This document shows, piece after piece, positions 7,668 through 16,575 of a stretch of DNA of 64,000 bases; position 1 is the stretch's first letter, and the number at the start of each line of letters is the position of its first letter. The translations under genes and the position numbers were made by a program. The stretch is from Rhizobacter sp. Root404 (GTDB taxonomy: Bacteria; Pseudomonadota; Gammaproteobacteria; Burkholderiales; Burkholderiaceae_C). The notes beneath the pieces were generated by a model. That model was not told the origin of the DNA. It saw only the letters and a list, made by a program, of their open reading frames with translations, and did no database searches. Location of the stretch: the NCBI RefSeq assembly GCF_001425865.1, contig NZ_LMDS01000004.1, positions 437,515-501,514 of the forward strand, written 5' to 3'.

Positions 7668-9686
7668 TCAGGCAGCTGCGGTGGCCGCGGGCAGCGGCGC
7701 GTAGACCAGCTTCGACAACTCACCGAGGCCGATCGGTGGTACCGACAACCAGGGCAGCGCGTAGAGCCGCTGGGCGAGACCTCCTGACATGCGCGCGATC
7801 TGCTTGCGTTCACCTGCCAGCCGGGCCTGCAGCAAGGGATCGCGCGTTCTCGCCGCCAGCACGCTCTTGTTGAGCACCCAGGCATACGGCTCTATGCGGG
7901 CGCGACGCAAGTCGTCCTGCAGCGCAGCGGCTTGCGACACCGGCGTCACCTCGGGCAAGGTGACCAGGATGATCTTCGTGTACGCCGGATCCTGCAGTCG
8001 CATCAGCGGCGTGACGACGCGCGTCGCGCCATGGCCTTCGAACTCGCGCGTCATCTGCCGGTGGTAGGCGCCGGTCGCGTCCATCAACAACATCGAGTGC
8101 CCGGTGGGCGCCGTGTCCAGAACGACGAAGGCACTGCGGCCCTCGCCGACAATGCGCGAGAAAGCGTGGAAGACCGCCACCTCTTCGGTGCAGGGCGATT
8201 GCAGGTCCTCCAGCAATAAGGCCTGCTCCTGAGCGTCGAGCTGGGGGGACCTGGCCGCCATGATCTTGTCGATGTAGCGTTGCGTCTCGACCTTTGGGTC
8301 AATGCGGCTCACCTTCAGGCCCGGCAGGTCGCCGTCCAGCGTGCCGTTCAGGTGCGCTGCCGGATCGGTCGTGCTCAAGTGCACGGTCTTGCCGCGCTGC
8401 ACGAGGCCGACTGCAAGGGCCGCGGCGACGGTGGTTTTGCCCACACCGCCCTTGCCCATCACCATGATCAGGCCACGACCGGCCGCGGCCAGGTCATCAG
8501 CCAGCGTCGCGAGCCCGGGAAGCGCGTCGATATCCCCGTCGTGCGGTGTCGCCCGAAGTGCCGCCGGTCCGGCTCCGGGGACCAGCAGAGCGCGCAAAGC
8601 CGGCAATCCGACCGTGTCGAAGGGGCGCAGGGGGACCCTGTCCTGCGGCAGCGCGCGCAACGATGCGGGCAGGTCGTTCAGTGCCTGCTGCCCCAGGTCC
8701 TCGATCGCACGGGCCACGGCGTCGCTGCGGTCACTGGCGTGGAACACACCGTTGATCGCCAGGCGCTGGTTGTTCAGGCCCAGCTCGCGCAATTCAAGTG
8801 ACGTGCGCGCTGCCTCTGCAATGGCGCCGCGGTCAGGCCGGGTCACCAGGACGACCGTGGTCTTCGCGGGGTCACTCAGCGCGTCCAGCGCGCCCTTGAA
8901 CCGAACCTCCTGCATCTTCAGGCCAGAGTGCGGCCCGAGACACGAGGCACCGCGGTCGTTGCCATCCAGGAAGCCGGTCCATGCCTTGGGCAGGCTGAGC
9001 AGGCGCAGGGTGTGCCCGGTCGGCGCCGTGTCGAAGACGATGTGGTCCCAGGCTTGCGCGCCTTCGGCGAGCAGGGACGAGAACTCGTCGAACGAGGCGA
9101 TCTCGGTCGTGCACGCACCCGACAGCTGCTCTCGCACCGTCGAAAGTTCCTCAGCGGTCGCGCCCGCGCCCATCTGCGCCAGCACGCGCTGGCGGTACGA
9201 CTCGGCCGCGTTGTCGGGGTCGATGTTGAGCACCGACAGGCCGGGTGCGCCGGGCACGGGTACCGGCGTGTTGCGCAGTTCGATGCCGAGCATCTCGTCC
9301 AGGTTGGACGCGGCATCGGTGCTGACGAGCAACACCTTCTTGCCGGCGTCGGCCAGCGTCAGCGCCACGGCTGTGGACAAAGAGGTCTTCCCCACGCCGC
9401 CCTTGCCGGTGAAGAAGAGATGTCGGGTGGGGTGATCGATGCACCCGACGCTGGTGGGCTTGAGCCAGGACTTCACGTCCTCATGCGACGGAATGCCGCC
9501 GCTGTGGACGACTTGGTCTGCGATGACGACGGCCGGCGTGGCATGCACACGATAGCCCCTGATCTCGTCAGGATTCTCGACCTTGACGATCTCGACTTCG
9601 ACACCTGCATCTCGGGCGGTGCGCTCGATGATGCCGATGGTGCTTTTGCACTTGCTGCAGCCCGACCCCAGAACCTTGATCTTCAT
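7668..9686 (-). CDS. Thioredoxin-like domain fused to tandem ArsA ATPase
   Basis: A 672-residue protein. Residues 1-76 are a small thioredoxin-like fold of the redox-active disulfide type, with Cys10-Ser-Lys-Cys13 near the start and a cis-Pro segment (HATPAVVI). Residues 88-380 and 405-660 are two ArsA halves, each with a P-loop GKGGVGKT (94-101 and 411-418) and a DTAPTGH motif. The three cysteines that bind As(III) in E. coli ArsA (113, 172, 422) have counterparts at Cys192 (SGACTTE), Cys249 (GASCLGP) and Cys499 (SPCTEE). ArsA normally powers ArsB in arsenite or antimonite export, but no arsB, arsC, arsD or arsR is in the window. The fused domain may replace the ArsD metallochaperone; this is inference. 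Confidence 0.9.
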   Translation of the reverse strand: MKIKVLGSGCSKCKSTIGIIERTARDAGVEVEIVKVENPDEIRGYRVHATPAVVIADQVVHSGGIPSHEDVKSWLKPTSVGCIDHPTRHLFFTGKGGVGKTSLSTAVALTLADAGKKVLLVSTDAASNLDEMLGIELRNTPVPVPGAPGLSVLNIDPDNAAESYRQRVLAQMGAGATAEELSTVREQLSGACTTEIASFDEFSSLLAEGAQAWDHIVFDTAPTGHTLRLLSLPKAWTGFLDGNDRGASCLGPHSGLKMQEVRFKGALDALSDPAKTTVVLVTRPDRGAIAEAARTSLELRELGLNNQRLAINGVFHASDRSDAVARAIEDLGQQALNDLPASLRALPQDRVPLRPFDTVGLPALRALLVPGAGPAALRATPHDGDIDALPGLATLADDLAAAGRGLIMVMGKGGVGKTTVAAALAVGLVQRGKTVHLSTTDPAAHLNGTLDGDLPGLKVSRIDPKVETQRYIDKIMAARSPQLDAQEQALLLEDLQSPCTEEVAVFHAFSRIVGEGRSAFVVLDTAPTGHSMLLMDATGAYHRQMTREFEGHGATRVVTPLMRLQDPAYTKIILVTLPEVTPVSQAAALQDDLRRARIEPYAWVLNKSVLAARTRDPLLQARLAGERKQIARMSGGLAQRLYALPWLSVPPIGLGELSKLVYAPLPAATAAA

Positions 9687-9875
9687 GGTTGTGTCCTCTG
9701 AGGAAACTATGCTCCGCCTGATGCCGACACACTTTGACCTCGATCAGCCTGCAGGGCGGGAGAGATGGCGTCTGTTCGCCACCGCACCACGGGCATCGCC
9801 AGAGAGTCCCGCAGCGAGGGTTCTTGTACGCACAATTCGGTCACTCCCTCGACTCCCGATCACTTGGTCAACGTC

Positions 9876-10391
9876 ATGAAGAACCTCGTCCTTTCGCTTG
9901 TCGCGGTTGCCGCCGCTGTCTCGGTGCCAGTTCTCGCTGCCGACGCGCAGCGTCAAGCCGAGGTTGCCAAGCTCGGTGTCGACGTGATGCCGTTCAGCCT
10001 CAAGGCCACCACCCATGTCTTCACCAAGTCGGCCAAGGGCGGAATCCAGCGGGTGGTCGCCAAGAACGCAGCCGACACCCGGCAGGTCGCGCTCGTGCGC
10101 GAACACCTGCATGAAATTCAGGCTCAGTTCCTGAAGGCGGACTTTTCCGGACCGAGCCACATCCATGGTGCCGACATGCCCGGGCTCGCCGAGCTTCGGA
10201 GGGCCAAGCCCGGGCAGGTGAGCATCGCCTATAGGGAGGTGAAGGGCGGCGCCGAACTCCGCTACCGAACGGTGGATGCCAAGCTCGCGGCGGCCCTGCA
10301 CCGGTGGTTCGATGCACAACTGTCTGACCACGGCGCCGACGCCATGGTCGGGCACACGCATCACGACCATGGGGCGATGACGAAGCCGTGA
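9876..10391 (+). CDS. Exported His-rich-tailed hypothetical protein
   Basis: Predicted periplasmic protein of 171 residues. The ATG at 9876 begins a clear signal peptide ending near VLAAD; the open frame continues upstream but without signal character. The mature part contains VMPFSLKATTHVF, LVREHLHEIQ and the block GPSHIHGADMPGL, and ends in a His-rich stretch (GHTHHDHG) that could bind metal. Related proteins are, as I recall, often misnamed aspartate carbamoyltransferase in databases; nothing here resembles that enzyme. It is divergent from the thioredoxin-ArsA gene, with a shared upstream region of about 190 bases. The function is unknown; a metal or redox stress role is a guess from context. 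Confidence 0.75.
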   Translation: MKNLVLSLVAVAAAVSVPVLAADAQRQAEVAKLGVDVMPFSLKATTHVFTKSAKGGIQRVVAKNAADTRQVALVREHLHEIQAQFLKADFSGPSHIHGADMPGLAELRRAKPGQVSIAYREVKGGAELRYRTVDAKLAAALHRWFDAQLSDHGADAMVGHTHHDHGAMTKP

Positions 10392-10787
10392 CCGAACGGC
10401 GGAAGTTCGCGTTCTAAGCAGCGTGGCGGGTCTTGCTTGTCTGGAGCGTGCTGAACTTTGCCCACCCGTACATCCTATGAAAGTCGACCGTCTGGAGTCA
10501 GCCTGATCCAGGCGCTGAACGGTGAACAGTGGAGCGAGAGCTGATACAGGCCGATTCGCCCAGGTGCACCACCTAGCCGTCACTGGTTCACACTGTCGCC
10601 ATCTGCGACCCTATGAGCCACATCGGACAACCCCCTTGTGACGCGGGCGCCCTCCTTCACGGGACGCCTGCGGCACCGCGCCTCCTGATCTCAGGCAAGC
10701 AGCAATCTAAAGACTGAATCGTGCAGCTTTGCAGCGGTGGCCCTCCTCCACTGCAAACCCCCCGGCAAACAGTTAGGCCGACCAGGT
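10392..10787. other. Gene-free stretch
   Basis: About 400 bases without a convincing gene on either strand. Open frames crossing it have no recognisable motifs and are interrupted. It lies between an exported-protein gene and the remnant of a P-type ATPase, so it is probably decayed accessory DNA. No clear hairpin terminator was identified. Confidence 0.5.
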
Positions 10788-10902
10788 GAGGTCTTGGCGG
10801 AGCTCTGTCCGACAGCACGCGGTCGCAGTCGACGAACGACTCGCAAGCGAAGGGGACTGGGTGGCCATGGCGTGCGGCCCGATCAACGATTCGCCGGCAC
10901 TC
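10788..10902 (+). pseudogene. Frameshifted fragment of a CopA-like P1B-ATPase
   Basis: About 38 codons of a heavy-metal P-type ATPase hinge region. In one frame the bases from 10788 read EVLAELCPTA. After a frameshift the next frame reads VDERLASEGDWVAM followed by ACGPINDSPAL. Joined, these match the family pattern (A-E-V-L-P, then E-L-R-x-E-G-x-x-V-A-M-x-G-D-G-I-N-D-A-P-A-L), with the catalytic Asp of GDGIND lost (CGPIND). Neither the metal-binding nor the phosphorylation domain is present nearby. The fragment cannot be functional and marks deletion and decay in this accessory region. Confidence 0.6.
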
Positions 10903-10982
10903 GTGGCGGTCCTCGTCGTCATCGCGAGGTTGCTCTTGCGAATCAGCCTTCTAGGTGCTGCTCAGGAAGTGACGGGCACACG

Positions 10983-11474
10983 CTACGGTCGCGGCGGTCG
11001 GCCAGTTCCCTGCACGCCTTCGGCGCGGGCCGTCAAATAGGCGTACAGATCGACGATATGCGCATTGACCACCGGCTCGCCCTGCCATGCGGGCATCTGC
11101 AGAACGCCCTGCTCGCGGCGGACGAGCGATTCGATCCACGCGTCTCGCGCTGCCCCCTCGGCGCCGCCGGCCTGCGCGGACATGCTCCAGTCGTACCGTG
11201 TCAGCACGAGGCTCACGAACCGACGCGGCCCCAGATGGCGAACGATAGGCAGCAGATCCGGAGCTCCCGGCATCCCGCTGGCGTCGGAACCGTGGCACCT
11301 CGCGCACTTTTCCTGGAATATCCTCCAGCCGGTATAGATCGAGCCGGGAGGTCGCGAGGCCTTCTCCATGTCCCGCGCGGCCTGAGTATTCTGCAGTTCG
11401 ACCGCGCAGCCGGCAATTGCCAGCACCGCCATCAGGCCCACGCCGACCTTGCGCCGGGAAAGGATTGCGATCAT
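10983..11474 (-). CDS. Lipoprotein c-type cytochrome
   Basis: Predicted membrane-anchored periplasmic monoheme cytochrome c of 163 residues. The N-terminus has a charged region, a hydrophobic stretch and a lipobox (LAIAGC, Cys near residue 23). A single heme motif CARCHG lies near residue 58, followed by a Met-containing segment (LQMPAWQGEP) that may supply the sixth ligand, and a final helix VDLYAYLTARAEG typical of class I cytochromes. The C-terminal tail is Pro/Arg-rich. It stands alone, flanked by gene-free DNA, so its electron partner is not evident; the SQR and the RND-linked genes are the nearest redox functions. Confidence 0.85.
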   Translation of the reverse strand: MIAILSRRKVGVGLMAVLAIAGCAVELQNTQAARDMEKASRPPGSIYTGWRIFQEKCARCHGSDASGMPGAPDLLPIVRHLGPRRFVSLVLTRYDWSMSAQAGGAEGAARDAWIESLVRREQGVLQMPAWQGEPVVNAHIVDLYAYLTARAEGVQGTGRPPRP

Positions 11475-11721
11475 GGCGGTCTCCTGTTGCGCGGTGGGGC
11501 ATTGCGAGATGCTGAAGGGCCGTGCCCGCGGGCGTGTTGCGCTGGATCAATCGCTGCAATGCGCCGCCGGCGGCTGTCGGACGACAAAGGCAGCAGGCCT
11601 TTGGCGATGGATTGCTTGCTCACGAATTTGGCTTCGATGCCGTCCATTCCAAGGCTCGACCCGCACCCTGAGATGGCAATCCAGTGATCAGAGCACGCGC
11701 TCCCTCAGGCGACGCGAGCCG

Positions 11722-11895
11722 TCATTCGGTCCACCACCGGTAGATCAACAAGGTGAGCACCAAACCGACTACAAACAGCACAGCACCCATCCATGGACTG
11801 CGTCGGCCAGATTGCACGAGCATCACGACTGCCGTACCCATCAGTGCACCCCCTGCGAGAGCGGACCAAATCGTCTCCGTACTTAAGGCGTTCAT
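11722..11895 (-). CDS. Small two-helix membrane protein
   Basis: Predicted 57-residue inner-membrane protein with two hydrophobic segments (IWSALAGGALMGTAVVMLV and GAVLFVVGLVLTLLIYRWW) separated by a short basic turn (QSGRRSPW). The open frame extends upstream to 12075, but that part is Arg/Cys-rich and unlikely to be translated, so the ATG at 11895 is chosen. No family is recognised. The ribosome site is weak, so the call rests on the clear membrane-protein composition. Confidence 0.5.
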   Translation of the reverse strand: MNALSTETIWSALAGGALMGTAVVMLVQSGRRSPWMGAVLFVVGLVLTLLIYRWWTE

Positions 11896-12240
11896 CCCAG
11901 TGACCGTTAGTGGCCATCCTTGCCACGCCTCACTCTGGGCCCGAAAGAGCAGCCGCACCTTGAGGCAAGTCAATCTACGCCTGGTCCGAGTGCTTTGCTG
12001 ACGCGCGCATGCGCACATCTCGATCCGCCCAGCCCGGCCAACTCGCCTACGAAGCCGCGTCGGCTCGGACAGCACTTGTCCTTCATGCCCACACGCTCCC
12101 GATGTTGATCTGACGCAATCTTGCCGCAGAGGTCGTGTTCATACTGAATCTGCGCGCAAGAGTGTCATTAGCCAGCCAGCGATGTGCGCAAGTGCTACGT
12201 GAAGCAGGTGACTACTCCTTTAACTTCCCATCGCCCCGCA
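11896..12240. other. Gene-free region upstream of the RND operon
   Basis: About 345 bases with no convincing gene on either strand. It lies upstream of the RND adaptor gene and downstream of nothing in the same direction, so the promoter of the efflux operon is expected here. I see no match to a consensus sigma-70 promoter good enough to report and no recognisable operator. Confidence 0.5.
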
Positions 12241-13287
12241 ATGTCCAGGTTTCACGCACTCGTCATCGCCCTGACCGCCTCGCTGGTTGGGGACGGCGCC
12301 TGGGCCGGCACCGAGGTACTTGATTCGACGCCGGCCCAGGCGGCCACCGTCGCCGCGTCGACAGGTTTCGACGGCGTCGTCGAGGCGTTGCGGCAGACCG
12401 TCGTCGCGGCGCAGGTGTCCGGCGCAATCGTGAACTTGGACGTGAAGGTTGGTGACCGGGTCAAGTCCGGCCAAGTGCTGCTGCGTATCGATGCGCGTGC
12501 CGCGGAGCGTGGCACCGCGGTGGGGGATGCGCAGGCAACCGCGGCCCGCGCCGCGCTCGAGAACGCCACACAGGAGTACGCGCGGCAAAAGCAGCTGTAC
12601 GAGAAAAGCTACATCAGTCGGGCGGCGCTAGAGCGCGCCGAGTCGACCTTCAAGGCCACACGCGCTCAGCTTGCGGCGCAGGATGCGCAAGCAGGTGCTG
12701 CGCGAATCGAGAGCGGGCTTCACGTCATCCGGGCACCGTTCGGCGGAGTCGTCGCCGAGGTTCCGGTCGCCTTGGGCGACATGGCCATGCCCGGGCGGGC
12801 GTTGCTGACGCTGTTCGACCCGTCGGCCATGCGGGTCACCGTGGCCGTGCCACAAAGCATCGCAACGCGCATCGATGCGGGTGCGTCGCCGCGCATCGAA
12901 CTGCCCGGATTGCCCGAGTCCCGGCGGTGGGCCGCGCCCGGGGCGATCCAGACCTTGCCCACCGTCGACGCGGCGACGCACACGGTGCAACTGCGCATCG
13001 AGTTGTCGCCCGGCGCCCAGGGCCTGGCGCCCGGAATGTTCGCACGCGTCTGGCTACCGGTCGCGGCCGATGCGGCGCCGAGCCCCTTCGTACCAGTCAC
13101 GGCCATCGTGCGCCGCGCCGAGATGACGGGGCTGTATGTGCTCGACCCGAGTGGTCGCCCGACCCTGCGGCAAGTGCGGCTCGGTCGGGTTCAGGGCAGC
13201 ACCGTCGAGATCCTGTCCGGCCTGAACCTCGGCGAACGCGTGGCCACCGATCCCCAGACCGCGGCTCGCGCGCGTGACCCGCGATGA
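12241..13287 (+). CDS. RND efflux periplasmic adaptor subunit
   Basis: Periplasmic adaptor (membrane fusion protein) of 348 residues linking the RND pump to the outer-membrane channel. A signal peptide ends near DGAWA. The biotinyl-lipoyl half motif is seen around VVAAQVSGAIVNLDVKVGD, followed by an alpha-helical hairpin rich in Ala/Gln/Glu (residues 85-150), the second lipoyl half (RAPFGGVVAEV), a beta-barrel domain and a membrane-proximal end. An upstream in-frame ATG at 12184 would add 19 residues without signal character. The stop overlaps the pump gene by 4 bases. The substrate cannot be assigned from sequence. Confidence 0.93.
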   Translation: MSRFHALVIALTASLVGDGAWAGTEVLDSTPAQAATVAASTGFDGVVEALRQTVVAAQVSGAIVNLDVKVGDRVKSGQVLLRIDARAAERGTAVGDAQATAARAALENATQEYARQKQLYEKSYISRAALERAESTFKATRAQLAAQDAQAGAARIESGLHVIRAPFGGVVAEVPVALGDMAMPGRALLTLFDPSAMRVTVAVPQSIATRIDAGASPRIELPGLPESRRWAAPGAIQTLPTVDAATHTVQLRIELSPGAQGLAPGMFARVWLPVAADAAPSPFVPVTAIVRRAEMTGLYVLDPSGRPTLRQVRLGRVQGSTVEILSGLNLGERVATDPQTAARARDPR

Positions 13288-16200
13288 CTCATCCGAGCGA
13301 CGCGTTGTTGGGTCCGTCGGGCCGCATCGCGGCGTTCTTCCAGAGCGCGCAGATCACGCCCTTGCTTGCGCTGGTCGCGTTGCTGTTGGGTTTCTTCGCC
13401 GTGCTCGTCACCCCGCGCGAGGAAGAGCCGCAGATCGACGTCACGATGGCCAACGTGCTGGTCCCGTTCCCTGGGGCGAGCGTGCGCGATGTCGAGCAGA
13501 TGGTCGCCGGGCCGGCTGAGCAGGTGCTCGCGCAGATCTCCGGGGTCGACCACGTGATGTCGGTGTCGCAGCCCGGCTTGGCCGTAATCACGGTGCAGTT
13601 CAAGGTCGGCGTGCCGCACGGCGAGGCGCTGGTGCGGCTGTACGACACCATCAACTCCAACGCCGACTGGCTGCCCAAAGGACTCGGCGTGCTCGAGCCG
13701 ATCGTCAAGCCCAAGGGCATCGACGACGTGCCCATCGTGACGCTGACGCTGTACAGCCAGAGCGCGACGACGGGGCCGTTCGACCTGGAACGCGTGGCCC
13801 ACAGCATCGAGGCCGATCTCAAGCGGGTGCCTGGCACGCGTGAGGTCGCGACCATTGGTGGCCCGGGCCGGGCCGTCGTGGTCGAGATCGATCCAGCGCG
13901 AATGGCCGGTGCGGGAGTCACGGTGACCGATTTGCGCACCGCGCTGCAATCGGCAAATGCCGGCGTGCCGGTGGGGGAACTGATCTCGGGCAACCGCGCG
14001 ATCGAAGTCGAAGCCAGCCCGTTCCTGCAGCGCGCCAGTGATGTCGCCGAGTTGGTGGTTGGCGCGCGCGCGGGCAAGCCGGTATTCCTGCGTGACGTGT
14101 CGACGGTGCGGGATGGGCCGCCGCCGCCAAGCCGCTACGTCTGGCATGGCATCGCCGGCGCCGCGCCGGCGGACTACCCTGCCGTCACGCTGTCGATCAC
14201 GAAGAAGCCGGGCGAGAACGCGATCGACGTCGCGAATGCGGTGGTCCGGCGTGCCGAGGTGTTGCGAAACACCGTGATTCCGGCGGACGTGCAGGTGGCG
14301 GTGACGCGCAACTACGGCGCGACCGCGAACGACAAGGCGCAAAAGCTGATCCAGAAGCTGCTGTTCGCCACCGCGTCGGTCGTGGCGCTGGTCTTCGTCG
14401 CCTTGGGTCGGCGCGAGGCGGCGATCGTCGGCGCTGCGGTGATCCTGACCTTGACGGTGACGCTGTTTGCATCCTGGGCCTGGGGCTTCACGCTGAACCG
14501 CGTATCGCTGTTCGCCCTGATCTTCTCGATCGGCATTCTGGTGGACGACGCGATCGTGGTGGTCGAGAACATTCACCGCCACCAGCAGCTCGATCCGGGC
14601 AAGACGCTCGCGCAGATCATTCCGCGCGCGGTCGACGAGGTCGGCGGCCCGACCATTCTGGCCACATTGACGGTGATCGCGGCGCTGCTGCCGATGGCGT
14701 TCGTCTCCGGCCTGATGGGCCCGTACATGAGTCCGATTCCGATCAACGCGAGCATGGGCATGCTGCTGTCGCTGGCGATTGCCTTCGTGGTCACGCCATG
14801 GCTGGCACGGATCTGGATGAAGGCCGCACCGCCCGGGGGCGCCGCGCATGCGAAGTCCCACGCGCCGGCAACCCACGGCCTGGCAGGACGGCTCGGCCCA
14901 TTGTTCGAGCGCATCTTCGCGCCACTGCTCGATGACCGGCGCGGCGTGCGAAACCGTCGCCTGCTCGGCCTCGGTGTTGCCGCCATGATCGTCGTCTCGT
15001 TGGCACTGCCAGCCACCGGGCTGGTGCTGCTGAAGATGCTGCCGTTCGACAACAAGTCGGAGTTTCAGGTGGTTGTCGACATGCCGGCCGGCACCCCGGT
15101 CGAGCAGACCGCCGCGGTGTTGCGCGAGCTCGGCGCCTACCTCGTCACCGTCCCCGAGGTCACCGACTACCAGGCCTACGCGGGCACCGCCGCGCCGATC
15201 AACTTCAACGGCTTGGTGCGCCAGTACTACCTGCGCAGTGGCGGAGCGGTTGGCGACCTGCAGGTCAACCTGGTCGACAAGCACCAGCGCGCCGCGCAGA
15301 GCCACGCGATCGCCACGCGCGTGCGCCCGGCGCTGCAGCAGATCGGCCGGCGCTTCGGCGCCAACATCAAGGTCGTGGAGGTGCCGCCCGGACCGCCGGT
15401 GCTGTCGCCGATCGTCGCCGAGATCTACGGGCCCGAGGCCGCCGGACGCCAGCAGGTCGCCAGGGCGGTGCGCACGGTGTTCGAGAAGACCTCGGGGCTC
15501 GTCGACGTGGACGACAGCAGCATTGCCGCGGCCGCCAAGACGGTGCTGGTGGTGGACCGCCAGAAGGCTTCGATGCTCGGCGTCCCGCAGGAGCTCATCG
15601 TGACCACGCTGCGGGCGGGCCTCGCCGGCGAGGCGACGGGCTACCTGCGTGACCAGAGCAAGTATCCGGCCGCGGCGACGCTGCAGCTTCCGGCCGAGCA
15701 GCAGGGCGACCTGAACGGCTTGCTGCAACTCACCGTCCGCGGCACGTCCGGCCGGCTCGTGCCGATCCGCGAACTCGTTGCCGTCACCGACACGGTGCGC
15801 GAGCAGCCGATCTATCACAAGGATCTGCTGCCGGTGAACTACGTGGTCGCCGACATGGCCGGCCGGCTCGACAGCCCGCTGTACGGCATGTTCGCGATGC
15901 GGTCTGACCTGGCGACGATGGTCACACCGGGCGGCGGCACGCTCGGCGAGTACCTCATCCACCAGCCGGAGGATGCCTATCGCGACTACGCGCTCAATTG
16001 GGACGGCGAGTGGCAGATCACCTACGAGACCTTTCGCGACATGGGCGCGGCGTACGCGGTCGGCCTGATCCTGATCTACCTGCTGGTGGTGGCGCAGTTC
16101 GGCTCGTACCTGACGCCCTTGATCATCATGGCGCCGATCCCGCTCACGATCATCGGCGTGATGCCGGGCCATGCCCTGCTCGGTGCGCAATACACCGCGA

Positions 16201-16574
16201 CCAGCATGATCGGCATGATCGCGCTGGCCGGGATCATCGTGCGCAACTCGATCCTGCTGGTGGACTTCATCAACCTGCAGGTGCGCGAGGGCACCGACTT
16301 CAAGCGCGCGGTCGTGCGCTCCGCGGTCACGCGCGCACAACCGATCCTGCTGACCGGGTTGTCCGCGATGCTGGGCGCCTTCTTCATCCTCGACGACCCG
16401 ATCTTCAACGGTCTGGCGATCTCGCTGATCTTCGGCATCCTGGTCTCGACCGTGCTCACGCTGGTTGTGATCCCGCTGCTTTATTTCGTCGCATACCGCA
16501 ACCGCCTGGGCGCGATCACCGGCGTGTCGCAGGCGACGCCTGTCCTTGCCTTCACCACCCCCCAAGGAGCTTGA
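13284..16574 (+). CDS. RND efflux pump, inner-membrane subunit (AcrB/HAE family)
   Basis: Inner-membrane proton-driven pump of 1096 residues with the usual two-fold arrangement of one N-terminal helix, a large periplasmic loop and a helix bundle in each half. The motif GILVDDAIVVVENIHRH (about residues 410-426) carries the Asp pair used for proton translocation in HAE-type pumps. The second half has GLILIYLLVVAQFGS and a membrane segment IALAGIIVRNSILLVDFIN. The porter domain start (EEEPQIDVTMANV) resembles a branch often annotated as hydrophobe/amphiphile or AcrB-like rather than CusA. It is followed after one base by a DUF2892 gene. Confidence 0.93.
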   Translation: MTHPSDALLGPSGRIAAFFQSAQITPLLALVALLLGFFAVLVTPREEEPQIDVTMANVLVPFPGASVRDVEQMVAGPAEQVLAQISGVDHVMSVSQPGLAVITVQFKVGVPHGEALVRLYDTINSNADWLPKGLGVLEPIVKPKGIDDVPIVTLTLYSQSATTGPFDLERVAHSIEADLKRVPGTREVATIGGPGRAVVVEIDPARMAGAGVTVTDLRTALQSANAGVPVGELISGNRAIEVEASPFLQRASDVAELVVGARAGKPVFLRDVSTVRDGPPPPSRYVWHGIAGAAPADYPAVTLSITKKPGENAIDVANAVVRRAEVLRNTVIPADVQVAVTRNYGATANDKAQKLIQKLLFATASVVALVFVALGRREAAIVGAAVILTLTVTLFASWAWGFTLNRVSLFALIFSIGILVDDAIVVVENIHRHQQLDPGKTLAQIIPRAVDEVGGPTILATLTVIAALLPMAFVSGLMGPYMSPIPINASMGMLLSLAIAFVVTPWLARIWMKAAPPGGAAHAKSHAPATHGLAGRLGPLFERIFAPLLDDRRGVRNRRLLGLGVAAMIVVSLALPATGLVLLKMLPFDNKSEFQVVVDMPAGTPVEQTAAVLRELGAYLVTVPEVTDYQAYAGTAAPINFNGLVRQYYLRSGGAVGDLQVNLVDKHQRAAQSHAIATRVRPALQQIGRRFGANIKVVEVPPGPPVLSPIVAEIYGPEAAGRQQVARAVRTVFEKTSGLVDVDDSSIAAAAKTVLVVDRQKASMLGVPQELIVTTLRAGLAGEATGYLRDQSKYPAAATLQLPAEQQGDLNGLLQLTVRGTSGRLVPIRELVAVTDTVREQPIYHKDLLPVNYVVADMAGRLDSPLYGMFAMRSDLATMVTPGGGTLGEYLIHQPEDAYRDYALNWDGEWQITYETFRDMGAAYAVGLILIYLLVVAQFGSYLTPLIIMAPIPLTIIGVMPGHALLGAQYTATSMIGMIALAGIIVRNSILLVDFINLQVREGTDFKRAVVRSAVTRAQPILLTGLSAMLGAFFILDDPIFNGLAISLIFGILVSTVLTLVVIPLLYFVAYRNRLGAITGVSQATPVLAFTTPQGA

Positions 16575-16575
16575 T

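Noticed and set aside
7668..9686. A complete arsenic resistance operon
   Set aside because: No arsR, arsB/acr3, arsC or arsD gene is present around the ArsA fusion, so an arsenite export operon cannot be claimed.
10737..11687. 316-codon plus-strand open frame
   Set aside because: Opposite to the cytochrome c lipoprotein gene, and composition lacks protein-like patterning; only the CopA-like fragment at 10788-10902 resembles anything.
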